64,000 nt of DNA. Origin: Poritiphilus sp965212595. Lineage in GTDB: Bacteria; Bacteroidota; Bacteroidia; Flavobacteriales; Flavobacteriaceae. The stretch is from NCBI GenBank assembly GCA_965212595.1, contig CBDBVE010000007.1, positions 434,001-498,000 of the forward strand, given 5' to 3'. The notes under the pieces were generated by a model. It ran no database searches. It was not told the origin of the DNA and saw only the letters and a list, made by a program, of their open reading frames with translations. Shown in pieces: positions 35,550 to 43,643 of this stretch; position 1 is the first letter of the stretch, and each line of letters starts with the position of its first letter. Position numbers and translations under genes: made by a program.

Positions 35550-36695
35550 ATGAGCTATCGGCCACTCTTATGCGTATTTTTATTCTTTACGGTTCATCTT
35601 GTCCCGGGACAAACGGGTGCCCGTAATCTGGGGAATCTTAAGGTCTTTGAAAATGGAAAACTCGGTTTTCATACAGATCTCGTAAACGACGGGGTTTTTG
35701 ATGAAAATCGAGGACTTGTAGGGTTTTACAGTGAAAAGAATCAGGAAATTAGAGGCGCATTGAGTCCAACATTTTACGACCTCGAAATCGGGATCGAAGG
35801 GGAACTTTTACTCAGCACATCCGTAAGTGTGTCAAATCATATGAATTTTATCTTCGGTAATATTCAGACAAACAGAAATGATAGAAGTAAGTATCTTCAA
35901 TTCTTGGAAAATACGAATTTCAACGGTGAAAATGATGCTTCGAAGGTAAATGGTTATATGGCCTCTCAGGCTAATCCTGTCTTTACCTTCCCTATAGGGA
36001 CTGAGAAGCAATTGCGGCCATTTACGCTTAAGTTTCTTGAAAATCCTGCCTATGTACTAGGAGGGTATTATTTCGAAAATCCGGAAAGTAGTTCTTTCTT
36101 CGATCAACAGTTTTTCCTGGACGCAAAGGACGTTACACTAGCAAAAATCCAGCCTTTTGAATTTTGGCATATTATTACCGAAGGTCAGGTTCAAATTACA
36201 CTTTCATGGAACGGCAGTAGTAATATCAACAATCTGGTAGAAAACCTAAAAGACTTAGTAGTGACCGGCTGGAATAAGAAAACGCAAAAGTGGGAAAATC
36301 TAGGGGTTTTCAACATCAGTGGCAACTTCGAATCCGGTACCATAACCTCTGGCTCCGTGCAGGCTTCAGACTACGAGATATATACACTTGGAAGCTTCTT
36401 CGACTTAAAAAATAGTCCTGACGGAAGATTTATTGTAAGTCCTAATGGTGACGGAGCAAACGATCGCCTAATCTTGGAAGCCACACAGCAATCACCAAAC
36501 AACCGACTAACCATATTTAATCGCTGGGGCAGAGTCGTTTTTGAGTTGGAAGACTACATGGACGAGTTTGCCGGGATGCCGAACAAAAATATCATCGGTG
36601 GTGCCCAACTGCCATCAGGAATATATTATTACCATATCAATTTAAAAGATCTTAAGGTAGAACAACAGGGCTACTTTTTTCTCCTTTCCGACTAA
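35550..36695 (+). CDS. Module 3 partner, T9SS type B sorting domain protein
   Basis: A 381-aa paralogue of the partners at 26642 and 32128. The signal peptide is LLCVFLFFTVHLVPGQ. The body has LGFHTDLVNDGVFDENRGLV, GFY, ASKVNGYMAS and FPIGTEKQLRP. The C-terminal type B sorting domain has RFIVSPNGDGANDRLILE, IFNRWGRVVFE, LPSGIYYYHI and GYFFLLSD. It is the most diverged of the three partners. It starts 10 bp after the Asp-repeat gene and ends the three-module locus. Confidence 0.86.
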   Translation: MSYRPLLCVFLFFTVHLVPGQTGARNLGNLKVFENGKLGFHTDLVNDGVFDENRGLVGFYSEKNQEIRGALSPTFYDLEIGIEGELLLSTSVSVSNHMNFIFGNIQTNRNDRSKYLQFLENTNFNGENDASKVNGYMASQANPVFTFPIGTEKQLRPFTLKFLENPAYVLGGYYFENPESSSFFDQQFFLDAKDVTLAKIQPFEFWHIITEGQVQITLSWNGSSNINNLVENLKDLVVTGWNKKTQKWENLGVFNISGNFESGTITSGSVQASDYEIYTLGSFFDLKNSPDGRFIVSPNGDGANDRLILEATQQSPNNRLTIFNRWGRVVFELEDYMDEFAGMPNKNIIGGAQLPSGIYYYHINLKDLKVEQQGYFFLLSD

Positions 36696-36792
36696 ACTCT
36701 CTTCTCTTCACATTCTAATATTCATCTAAGATTTAGAATGATTATGCGACCTTTAAGCACAAATTAATTTACATTCCTTGAAATTTTGGTGC

Positions 36793-36800
36793 TATTTTTG
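36793..36800 (+). promoter_or_regulatory. Bacteroidota -7 box (TATTTTTG) for the M15 peptidase gene
   Basis: A perfect TAnnTTTG 50 nt before ATG 36851. Confidence 0.5.
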
Positions 36801-36850
36801 AAATAGAGTGGTACATCCCAACGTTTAGTATCTAGTTTAAAAGAATTTCC

Positions 36851-37585
36851 ATGCAAAGAAGATCATTTATAAAGCGAAGTAGTTTCTCTGGATTAGCACT
36901 TACACTCATTCCAGGATCATTAATATTCCAGGAAGAAGAGTACTCCATTTTAGAATTAATGGGGAAAGAAGATATAACGCTCTTTGGCGAGGGTTATCAG
37001 CTCCGAAAGCAGGCACATGATGCCTTTCAGGCTATGAAAAAGGCCGCTTACGGTGCTGGCGTTGATATAAAAGCCGTGTCAAGCTATCGTAGTTTTGAGC
37101 GGCAGGCTGCAATTTTTGAAAGAAAGTATGAACGCTTTACTGCAGAAGATGGAATGCAACCCCTGGATGCCATCGATAAGATAATTGAATATTCTACTAT
37201 TCCTGGTACAAGTCGCCATCACTGGGGTACAGATATTGACTTGATTGATGGTAATAAAAAAACCACTGGCGACGTACTGGTTCCTCAAAAGTTTGAGGCT
37301 GGCGGACCCTTTGCAGATTTCAAAGCTTGGATGGACGAAAATTCGAAGAAATTCGACTTCTACCTGGTATATACTAACACTCCAAAACGCAGAGGATTTA
37401 AATATGAGCCCTGGCATTATAGTTATGCCCCATTATCTATACCCATGCTTACCGCTTTTAGAAAGAAAAATATATTAAAGCTTCTTGAACTGGAAGATTT
37501 TATAGGAAGTGAACACTTTACGACCGGTTTCGTAAAGACCTATGTTCGCGATAACATTTTAGACATTAATCCCGAACTTTTATAA
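36851..37585 (+). CDS. M15-family (VanY-like) D-alanyl-D-alanine carboxypeptidase with twin-arginine-type signal
   Basis: A 244-aa zinc peptidase that trims peptidoglycan stem peptides. The N-terminus MQRRSFIKRSSFSGLALTLI has a twin-Arg motif (RRSFIK) before a hydrophobic stretch, so export by the Tat route is likely. The M15 signature is complete: SSYRSFERQAAIF, the zinc and catalytic block GTSRHHWGTDIDL (His and Asp ligands), and the third ligand in EPWHYSY. The family usually needs no partner. The tatA homologue at 18070 could serve it. It is followed 39 bp later by the M48 peptidase gene. Confidence 0.92.
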   Translation: MQRRSFIKRSSFSGLALTLIPGSLIFQEEEYSILELMGKEDITLFGEGYQLRKQAHDAFQAMKKAAYGAGVDIKAVSSYRSFERQAAIFERKYERFTAEDGMQPLDAIDKIIEYSTIPGTSRHHWGTDIDLIDGNKKTTGDVLVPQKFEAGGPFADFKAWMDENSKKFDFYLVYTNTPKRRGFKYEPWHYSYAPLSIPMLTAFRKKNILKLLELEDFIGSEHFTTGFVKTYVRDNILDINPELL

Positions 37586-37624
37586 GCTTTTTTGTACTTT
37601 GGTTTTCCACAGAACACTAGCAAA

Positions 37625-38389
37625 ATGAGAAGAGGGAGTTGGAAAATCAGAATATTTATAGGCTTGGCCATTGTGGCTTTTGCCCTTATTCAGCGCTGCA
37701 ATAATAAAGAAGAAAACCCCTATACGGGCAGAGTACAGACTATCAACATGTCTGCCGAGCAGGAAATTGCCATTGGCCTTCAAAGCGCACCTGAAATCGC
37801 TCAGCAACATGGAGGACTGTATCCAGATGAGCGTCTTCAAGCACTGGTAGACGCCGTAGGTGACAAACTTGTGCAAAGCAGCATAGCCAGGGAAACTCCG
37901 TATCAATATGAATTTCACCTTTTAGCGGATGACCGCACCATCAACGCTTTTGCACTTCCAGGCGGGCAAATATTTATCACCTATGCCCTTTTCTCACAAC
38001 TCAATGAGGCGCAATTAGCGGGTGTACTGGGGCACGAAATCGGACATGTTATCGGAAGACATTCAGCCGAGCGTATTGCTGAAAGCAGTTTTTGGAAAAC
38101 GGTGACGATGGGAGCTACGGTTGGGGCTGACGCCGGAGGTATCGTAGGTAGCATAGGACAAAATACCCTTTTAAAAAACGGGCGCGGTGATGAGCTTGAA
38201 AGTGATGAACTGGGGGTCCTTTTTATGATTCAATCTGGCTACCAACCCGAAGAGATGATTCGGGTAATGGAGATCCTGAAAGCTGCTGCAGGGCCAAATA
38301 GAGCACCCGAATTTCAAAGTACCCATCCAGACCCGGAAAACAGAATTGAAAAGATCAGAGAAGCTATAAATAAGTACAGAGGTCGATAA
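37625..38389 (+). CDS. M48-family metallopeptidase, membrane-anchored or periplasmic
   Basis: A 254-aa zinc endopeptidase of the BepA/LoiP type, which acts on misfolded envelope proteins. ATG 37625 is chosen because the upstream frame (from 37592) holds no signal. The N-terminus is basic, then hydrophobic (IFIGLAIVAFALIQRC). The Cys could be lipidated, but the Arg before it is atypical. The zinc site is H137-E-x-x-H in LGHEIGHVIGRHSAER; the third ligand is in ELESDELG. The conserved THPDPENRI end is present. The role in outer-membrane quality control is inferred from the family. Confidence 0.9.
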   Translation: MRRGSWKIRIFIGLAIVAFALIQRCNNKEENPYTGRVQTINMSAEQEIAIGLQSAPEIAQQHGGLYPDERLQALVDAVGDKLVQSSIARETPYQYEFHLLADDRTINAFALPGGQIFITYALFSQLNEAQLAGVLGHEIGHVIGRHSAERIAESSFWKTVTMGATVGADAGGIVGSIGQNTLLKNGRGDELESDELGVLFMIQSGYQPEEMIRVMEILKAAAGPNRAPEFQSTHPDPENRIEKIREAINKYRGR

Positions 38390-38516
38390 AGCAGGTAGTT
38401 CGTCTTTTCCTATTAGGAAATTCCCCTGGTTTTTTCATATCTTTGGAAAAGATTCCCAATCTTTCTTTGCCCCTAATTTAACCCTTATAGCTTTAATTTA
38501 TTAAAGGAACACTATA

Positions 38517-38684
38517 ATGGGAACACTTACACATTTTAAAAACCTTTACACCGAGGCTTTCGATAATTGCAAGCCAGAGATCATAGTGATCTTACTGAAG
38601 GTGTATTCTGTATTTTGTGCTTTAATGCTCGTAATGGCGGTTTACGCCTTTATGGATAGGGCTTTAAACGGATTTGAATTTTAA
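38517..38684 (+). CDS. Small membrane protein, DUF6747-like
   Basis: A 55-aa protein. It has a soluble start (LTHFKNLYTEAFDNCKPE), one long hydrophobic helix (about residues 21-46, IIVILLKVYSVFCALMLVMA and VYAF) and an end NGFEF. It resembles the small flavobacterial DUF6747 family (YTEAF at the start, FEF at the end), recalled but not tested. A bidirectional terminator lies 53 bp downstream. The function is unknown. Confidence 0.7.
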   Translation: MGTLTHFKNLYTEAFDNCKPEIIVILLKVYSVFCALMLVMAVYAFMDRALNGFEF

Positions 38685-38734
38685 ATATTTATTTACTCTT
38701 TTACCTGAACACTATTGGAGGTAAATAGCCAAAA

Positions 38735-38766
38735 TAAAAACCCTGACGCTTCGTCAGGGTTTTTGA
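38735..38766. terminator. Bidirectional intrinsic terminator
   Basis: CCCTGACG (38741-38748) pairs with the complementary CGTCAGGG (38752-38759) around a 3-nt loop, flanked by A-rich sequence on the left and T-rich on the right. It serves both the 55-aa gene (plus) and the ankyrin gene (minus). Confidence 0.85.
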
Positions 38767-38785
38767 TTGATGAGCAAACCCCCGT

Positions 38786-39178
38786 TTAACTCTTCATAGC
38801 ATTTTCAATAACCGCCAAAGCATCATTAGCCCCAGAGAGTTCGGCGTGTTTCTTTGCTGTAAATCCCTTATCGCACTTTACCTTAAGGTCTGCTCCATTT
38901 TCGATAAGTAATTCTAAAATCTCTGCCTTGTTGTAACGAGCCGCAAAGATTGCCGGACTCATTCCGAGAGATTTTTCATTGACGTCCTCGCCTAATTCAA
39001 TCATACGTTTTACCGTATCATAATCTCCTTGCATAATAGCCTTGCAAAAAGAATTAAGGCCTCTTGTTTCTTCAAGGTTGATCGTTGCTGTTAGGTCATT
39101 GTTGCTACTTTTCTCGGCGTAAACACCGCTAACCGCCAGCATCATTGCCGCGGCAGTAATTAGGATTGTTTTTCTCAT
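38786..39178 (-). CDS. Secreted ankyrin-repeat protein
   Basis: A 130-aa protein with a cleavable signal peptide (MRKTILITAAAMMLAVSGVYA). It has two to three ankyrin repeats (about residues 45-125): FCKAIMQGDYDTVKRMIELG, then MSPAIFAARYNKAEILELL and IENGADLKVKCDKGFTAKKH. Ankyrin repeats mediate protein contacts. A periplasmic partner is not evident from the neighbours. The 234-bp gap upstream is shared with the divergent gpmI promoter. Confidence 0.88.
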   Translation of the reverse strand: MRKTILITAAAMMLAVSGVYAEKSSNNDLTATINLEETRGLNSFCKAIMQGDYDTVKRMIELGEDVNEKSLGMSPAIFAARYNKAEILELLIENGADLKVKCDKGFTAKKHAELSGANDALAVIENAMKS

Positions 39179-39385
39179 GATGAATAAGAATTAATTGATG
39201 AATAGATTTTGATTATATAAATATAGACGCCATCTATTACATTTTGTTTCACTATTAACAGTTAAATAACTTAAGTTTAACAAAATTGCTTCTTAAACAG
39301 TTAATTTCTTTAACAGCATTCAAAACTTCAAGCCCTTAGATTAAAAAGCCTTAAAGAATAGTTAGCAATACTTCAGAATTCCTTC

Positions 39386-39393
39386 TATTTTTG
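39386..39393 (+). promoter_or_regulatory. Bacteroidota -7 box (TATTTTTG) for gpmI
   Basis: A perfect TAnnTTTG 19 nt before ATG 39413. Confidence 0.6.
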
Positions 39394-39412
39394 AACTTCG
39401 CAAACCCAAAGT

Positions 39413-40930
39413 ATGAATAAGAAAGTTATTTTGATGATTCTTGATGGTTGGGGAAAGTCTCCAGATCCCAAAGTATCTGCCATTGCCAACGCAGAAACAC
39501 CCTACATCGATAGCCTGTACGACGATTTCCCAAACTCTAATTTGCTAACAGATGGGATGAACGTGGGGCTTCCAGACGGACAAATGGGAAATAGCGAAGT
39601 GGGGCATATGAATCTGGGAGCGGGAAGAATTGTTTATCAGGATCTGGCCAAAATAAATATTGCTGTCCAAGAGAATACGCTTAAGAACGAGACAGTCCTA
39701 ATAGAAGCGCTTACCTACGCCAGGCAAAATGAGAAAGCCATTCACTTTCTTGGATTGCTCAGCGACGGAGGAGTTCATAGTCATATTAATCATCTAAAAG
39801 GGCTAATTAACACATGTGAAGAATTTGGGGTAACCTCCTCCTTTATTCACGCCTTTACCGATGGCCGGGATGTTGATCCTAAAAGCGGGAAGCAATTTAT
39901 TGAAGACGTCAATAGCTTTTGTTCAGATAAAAGTACGCGATTGGCTTCGGTAATAGGGCGATACTATGCCATGGACCGGGACAAACGTTGGGAACGGGTG
40001 GCAAAAGCCTACCACCTGCTTGTAAATGGTGAAGGAGAAAAGACCAGCGATATTTCTAAGGCCATTCAGAAAAGTTATGATAGCGGTATTACAGACGAGT
40101 TTATTGAACCGCTTGTAGTTACCGATGAAAGTGGAAATCCATTAACCAGGATCTCCGAGGGGGATGTAGTGATCTTTTTCAATTTCAGAACAGATCGCGG
40201 GAGAGAATTAACACAGGTACTGAGTCAACAAGACATGCATGAGTACAACATGCATACTTTAGATCTCCATTATGTGACCATGACCAATTACCATGAAGCA
40301 TTCCAGGGAGTGCACGTTGTATACCAAAAAGAAAATTTAAGGGAAACGCTGGGCGAAGTATTGGCCTCAGAAGGCAAGAAACAGATCCGTATTGCCGAGA
40401 CCGAAAAATACCCTCATGTAACCTTCTTTTTTAACGGAGGCCGGGAAGCGCCTTTTGAAGGGGAGGAACGCATCTTATGCCCCTCACCAAAGGTTGCTAC
40501 GTACGACCTAAAACCCGAGATGAGTGCCTATGAGATCACCGATGCCATTGTTCCAGAATTGAAAAAGGCCGAAGTTGATTTTGTATGCCTGAATTTTGCA
40601 AACCCTGATATGGTGGGTCATACAGGAGATATGCAAGCAGCAATCAAGGCCTGTGAGACCGTAGATCGATGCGCTAAAAAAGTAATTGACGCCGCACTTG
40701 AAAATGGCTACAGCACCTTGGTAATCGCAGATCATGGAAACTGCGATACCATGGTCAACCCCGATGGGAGCCCCAATACCGCGCATACAACAAATCCGGT
40801 ACCTTTAATTCTGGTAGATCGTGATATTAAGCAGATAAATGATGGTGTTTTGGGAGATATTGCACCTACAATCCTCAAGATGATGGGAATTTCTCAGCCA
40901 GAACTCATGACTCAAAAACCCTTGATTTAA
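39413..40930 (+). CDS. gpmI: 2,3-bisphosphoglycerate-independent phosphoglycerate mutase
   Basis: This glycolytic enzyme interconverts 3- and 2-phosphoglycerate using two Mn ions. The 505-aa length is typical. The first metal site is LMILDGWGKS (D11), and the phosphoserine is S61 in DGQMGNSEVGHMNLGAGR. The phosphatase half has FNFRTDRGREL, ADHGNCDTM and NTAHTTNPVP, with the metal-binding His and Asp residues in place. It has its own promoter and no operon partner. Confidence 0.97.
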   Translation: MNKKVILMILDGWGKSPDPKVSAIANAETPYIDSLYDDFPNSNLLTDGMNVGLPDGQMGNSEVGHMNLGAGRIVYQDLAKINIAVQENTLKNETVLIEALTYARQNEKAIHFLGLLSDGGVHSHINHLKGLINTCEEFGVTSSFIHAFTDGRDVDPKSGKQFIEDVNSFCSDKSTRLASVIGRYYAMDRDKRWERVAKAYHLLVNGEGEKTSDISKAIQKSYDSGITDEFIEPLVVTDESGNPLTRISEGDVVIFFNFRTDRGRELTQVLSQQDMHEYNMHTLDLHYVTMTNYHEAFQGVHVVYQKENLRETLGEVLASEGKKQIRIAETEKYPHVTFFFNGGREAPFEGEERILCPSPKVATYDLKPEMSAYEITDAIVPELKKAEVDFVCLNFANPDMVGHTGDMQAAIKACETVDRCAKKVIDAALENGYSTLVIADHGNCDTMVNPDGSPNTAHTTNPVPLILVDRDIKQINDGVLGDIAPTILKMMGISQPELMTQKPLI

Positions 40931-41037
40931 AAAGCTCGGTTTTTTTTCGGAAATTTAGCATACACGGGGTTCAAAGTACCTAAGGCAGGCGTATGACGAA
41001 TTTCCAACCTAAATTAATCAACTTTCTAAACTGAGCT

Positions 41038-41925
41038 ATGATTCTGGAACGCAAGATCCCCATAGGATATATTCTAAATAAAATCAAGTTAGATCTCTTG
41101 ATTGTTACGCTCTTTTCTACCGCGACGCATTTTCTGTCCGCCTATCTTGCAGATCTTAATATTCCGGTTACCATAGGAGCTTTTATGGGCACCGCCATTG
41201 CACTGATCCTGTCTTTTAAGTTGGGGCAATCTTATGATCGCTGGTGGGAAGCCCGGAAAATTTGGGGAGCTATCGTAAACGATTCCCGGACCTTCATAAT
41301 TCAACTTAAAAATTTTGACAAATCACACGATGATGGCTTGCTTAAACGTATGGCATACAGGCAAATTGCCTGGTGCTATGCTGTAGGGCGCAGTTTAAGG
41401 GGACTAGAGGCAGTCTGGAAGAATGAGACCTTTCTCAAGGAAGAAGAAATGGCAGCGGTAAAGGAACAAAAACACGTCCCCCTTGCTCTTTTAGATAAGC
41501 ATTCTAACGATCTAAAATCGCTACATGAGGCACAACGAATTAATGATTTTCAACAAATACAGATAGACAGTACGTTGGTACGGCTTTGCGCCTCTATGGG
41601 CAGGGCAGAACGGATCAAGAATACCGCCTTTCCAAAAATGTATCGGCTCACCTTGCATATATTCATATATATCTTCCTCGTAATGCTTTCTTTTTCGCTA
41701 ACAGAGTTAAGAGGCTTTATTGAAATACCCTTGCTGATTTTCATTTCAATTCCGTTTTTTCTGCTCGAAAAAATTGCGTTGAGCATCCAGGACCCCTTTG
41801 AAAATAGGCCTACAGATACCGCAATGTCTAGTATTGCAAGAACTATAGAAAGAAATATTAAAGAGCTTTTAGGCGAGAAGGACCTTCCTGATCCCTGGCA
41901 GCCAGATAAATTTTATATCCTTTAG
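41038..41925 (+). CDS. Bestrophin-like anion channel family protein
   Basis: A 295-aa membrane protein of the bestrophin/UPF0187 family, whose bacterial members form pentameric ion channels. Two N-terminal hydrophobic helices (about residues 18-65) flank the conserved IPVTIGAFMGTAIALILSFK, followed by SYDRWWEARKIWGAIVNDSR, the strongest family signature. Two more membrane segments come at about 205-245. The C-terminal IQDPFENRPTDTAMSSIART matches the bestrophin acidic-cluster region. The transported ion is not predictable. It lies alone between gpmI and map. Confidence 0.92.
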   Translation: MILERKIPIGYILNKIKLDLLIVTLFSTATHFLSAYLADLNIPVTIGAFMGTAIALILSFKLGQSYDRWWEARKIWGAIVNDSRTFIIQLKNFDKSHDDGLLKRMAYRQIAWCYAVGRSLRGLEAVWKNETFLKEEEMAAVKEQKHVPLALLDKHSNDLKSLHEAQRINDFQQIQIDSTLVRLCASMGRAERIKNTAFPKMYRLTLHIFIYIFLVMLSFSLTELRGFIEIPLLIFISIPFFLLEKIALSIQDPFENRPTDTAMSSIARTIERNIKELLGEKDLPDPWQPDKFYIL

Positions 41926-41982
41926 AGTAACTGCCTTCTTGTAGCCATAAGAGATATTGAAGTGCAATTGCATCGAAAGTTT

Positions 41983-41990
41983 TACATTTG
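41983..41990 (+). promoter_or_regulatory. Bacteroidota -7 box (TACATTTG) for map
   Basis: A perfect TAnnTTTG ending 6 nt before ATG 41997. It overlaps the TTG at 41988 that would give a longer frame, which is therefore rejected as start. Confidence 0.6.
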
Positions 41991-41996
41991 CAGACT

Positions 41997-42812
41997 ATGG
42001 TAAAATTAAAGACTTCAGAAGAAATAGAATTAATGCGTGAGAGCGCACTGGTTGTTTCCAAAACGCTTGGAATGCTCGCCTCTGAAATCAAGCCTGGCGT
42101 AGATGCCCTGTATCTGGATGGACTGGCCGAGGAATTTATTAGAGACCTGGGAGCCGAACCGGGCTTTTTAGGGATGTACGACTTTCCGAATACTTTAAAT
42201 ATGAGTCCGAATGCTCAGGTGGTTCACGGAATTCCAAACAAAGAACCTCTTAAGGAAGGCGATATCATTTCTGTGGATTGCGGGGCCTTAAAAAACGGAT
42301 TTTATGGCGATCACGCCTATACTTTTGAGGTGGGAGAGGTAGCACCGGAGGTGAAAAAATTACTAAAAGTGACTAAAGAGTCACTTTACATTGGAATTCG
42401 TGAGTTTAAAGTTGGTAACCGTGTTGGCGATGTCGGATATGCAATACAAAATTATTGTGAAAGCCATGGCTATGGGGTGGTAAGGGAACTGGTTGGCCAC
42501 GGTCTTGGTAAAAAACTCCACGAGTCTCCCGAGATGCCAAATTATGGTAAAAGAGGAAGGGGAAAGAAATTTGTGAATGGAATGGTTGTGGCAATCGAGC
42601 CTATGATCAATATGGGAACAAAGCGAATCAAGCAACTTAAAGACGGATGGACGATTCTTACGGCAGACGGCTTGCCAAGCGCGCACTTTGAGCATAATGT
42701 GGCGCTTGTAGACGGAAAACCCGAATTACTGTCTACCTTTCAGTATATCTACGATGCCCTTGGAATCACTTCAGACGAAGAAAAGGAGTTTCAGAAAAAA
42801 GCTCTGGTATAG
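41997..42812 (+). CDS. map: Type I methionyl aminopeptidase
   Basis: This metalloenzyme removes the initiator Met from new proteins. It has 271 aa from ATG 41997. The five metal ligands are visible in their blocks: SVDCGALKNGFYGDHAYTF (two Asp), ELVGHGLGKKLHESP (His), VVAIEPMINMG (Glu) and SAHFEHNVAL (Glu). In Bacteroidota, map is often found away from the ribosomal operons, as here. The next gene, a methyltransferase, is 66 bp downstream. Confidence 0.96.
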   Translation: MVKLKTSEEIELMRESALVVSKTLGMLASEIKPGVDALYLDGLAEEFIRDLGAEPGFLGMYDFPNTLNMSPNAQVVHGIPNKEPLKEGDIISVDCGALKNGFYGDHAYTFEVGEVAPEVKKLLKVTKESLYIGIREFKVGNRVGDVGYAIQNYCESHGYGVVRELVGHGLGKKLHESPEMPNYGKRGRGKKFVNGMVVAIEPMINMGTKRIKQLKDGWTILTADGLPSAHFEHNVALVDGKPELLSTFQYIYDALGITSDEEKEFQKKALV

Positions 42813-42878
42813 ACGGCTTAGGAACCTTATGCAACAGCGAGGTTTACCGAGCACACTCTGAACAATAAGGCGATACAT

Positions 42879-43643
42879 TTGAAAAAGGCATTTAAAATCG
42901 TACTAAACCTTCTTCCAAGGCCTTTGCTCATAAAACTGAGTTACCTGGCAAGGCCTATTCTAGCCTTTTTTATGAGGGGCAATAAATTTACGGATCCCAT
43001 CGACGGCAGATCATTTCGCAGTTTTTTACCCTATGGATATGAAAACCCACGAGACAATGTACTTTCGCCCTCTACCCTTTCTTTAGAAAGGCACAGATTA
43101 CTTTGGCTATACCTGGAAAATGAGACCAACTTCTTTACCGTTCGGCAAAGCCTTTTGCATTTCGCTCCTGAACAGGCGTTTTTTAAGCGATTTAAGAAGC
43201 TTAAGAATTTGCAGTACACGACGACCGACCTAAATTCTCCCCTTGCCGATGTTAAAGCTGATATTTGCGATCTTCCCTTCGAGGACTCTAGCTTTGATAT
43301 CATACTTTGTAACCATGTTCTGGAGCACATTCCGGATGACAAAAGCGCAATGAAAGAACTGTATCGCGTCCTTAAGCCAGGTGGATGGGGTGTATTTCAA
43401 ATTCCTCAGGATCTCAATCGCGAACTGACCTTTGAAGACGACAGCATTACGGATAAAAAAGAACGAGCCAGGATTTTTGGTCAGTATGACCATGTCCGTA
43501 TTTATGGCCGGGACTATTTTAGCAAGTTGCGAGCGGTGGGGTTTAGTGTTGAAGAAGTTGATTATACTAAGGTTTTAGGCCTTGAAGCCGTTGAAAAATT
43601 CAGGTTAGCCCCAGGAGAAATCATTCCTTTGGTTAAAAAGTGA
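42879..43643 (+). CDS. Class I SAM-dependent methyltransferase
   Basis: A 254-aa methyltransferase of the Methyltransf_11 type. The acidic strand-2 end is YTTTDLNSPLADVKADICDL, the post-strand-4 motif is FDIILCNHVLEHIPDDKSAM, and LYRVLKPGGWGVFQIP follows. The N-terminal part (about residues 1-80) has an amphipathic membrane-facing look (KIVLNLLPRPLLIKLSYLAR). The start is a TTG at 42879; the next ATG (42972) would remove this conserved-looking segment. The TTG falls inside a perfect -7 box sequence (42874-42881). The substrate is unknown. Confidence 0.85.
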   Translation: MKKAFKIVLNLLPRPLLIKLSYLARPILAFFMRGNKFTDPIDGRSFRSFLPYGYENPRDNVLSPSTLSLERHRLLWLYLENETNFFTVRQSLLHFAPEQAFFKRFKKLKNLQYTTTDLNSPLADVKADICDLPFEDSSFDIILCNHVLEHIPDDKSAMKELYRVLKPGGWGVFQIPQDLNRELTFEDDSITDKKERARIFGQYDHVRIYGRDYFSKLRAVGFSVEEVDYTKVLGLEAVEKFRLAPGEIIPLVKK

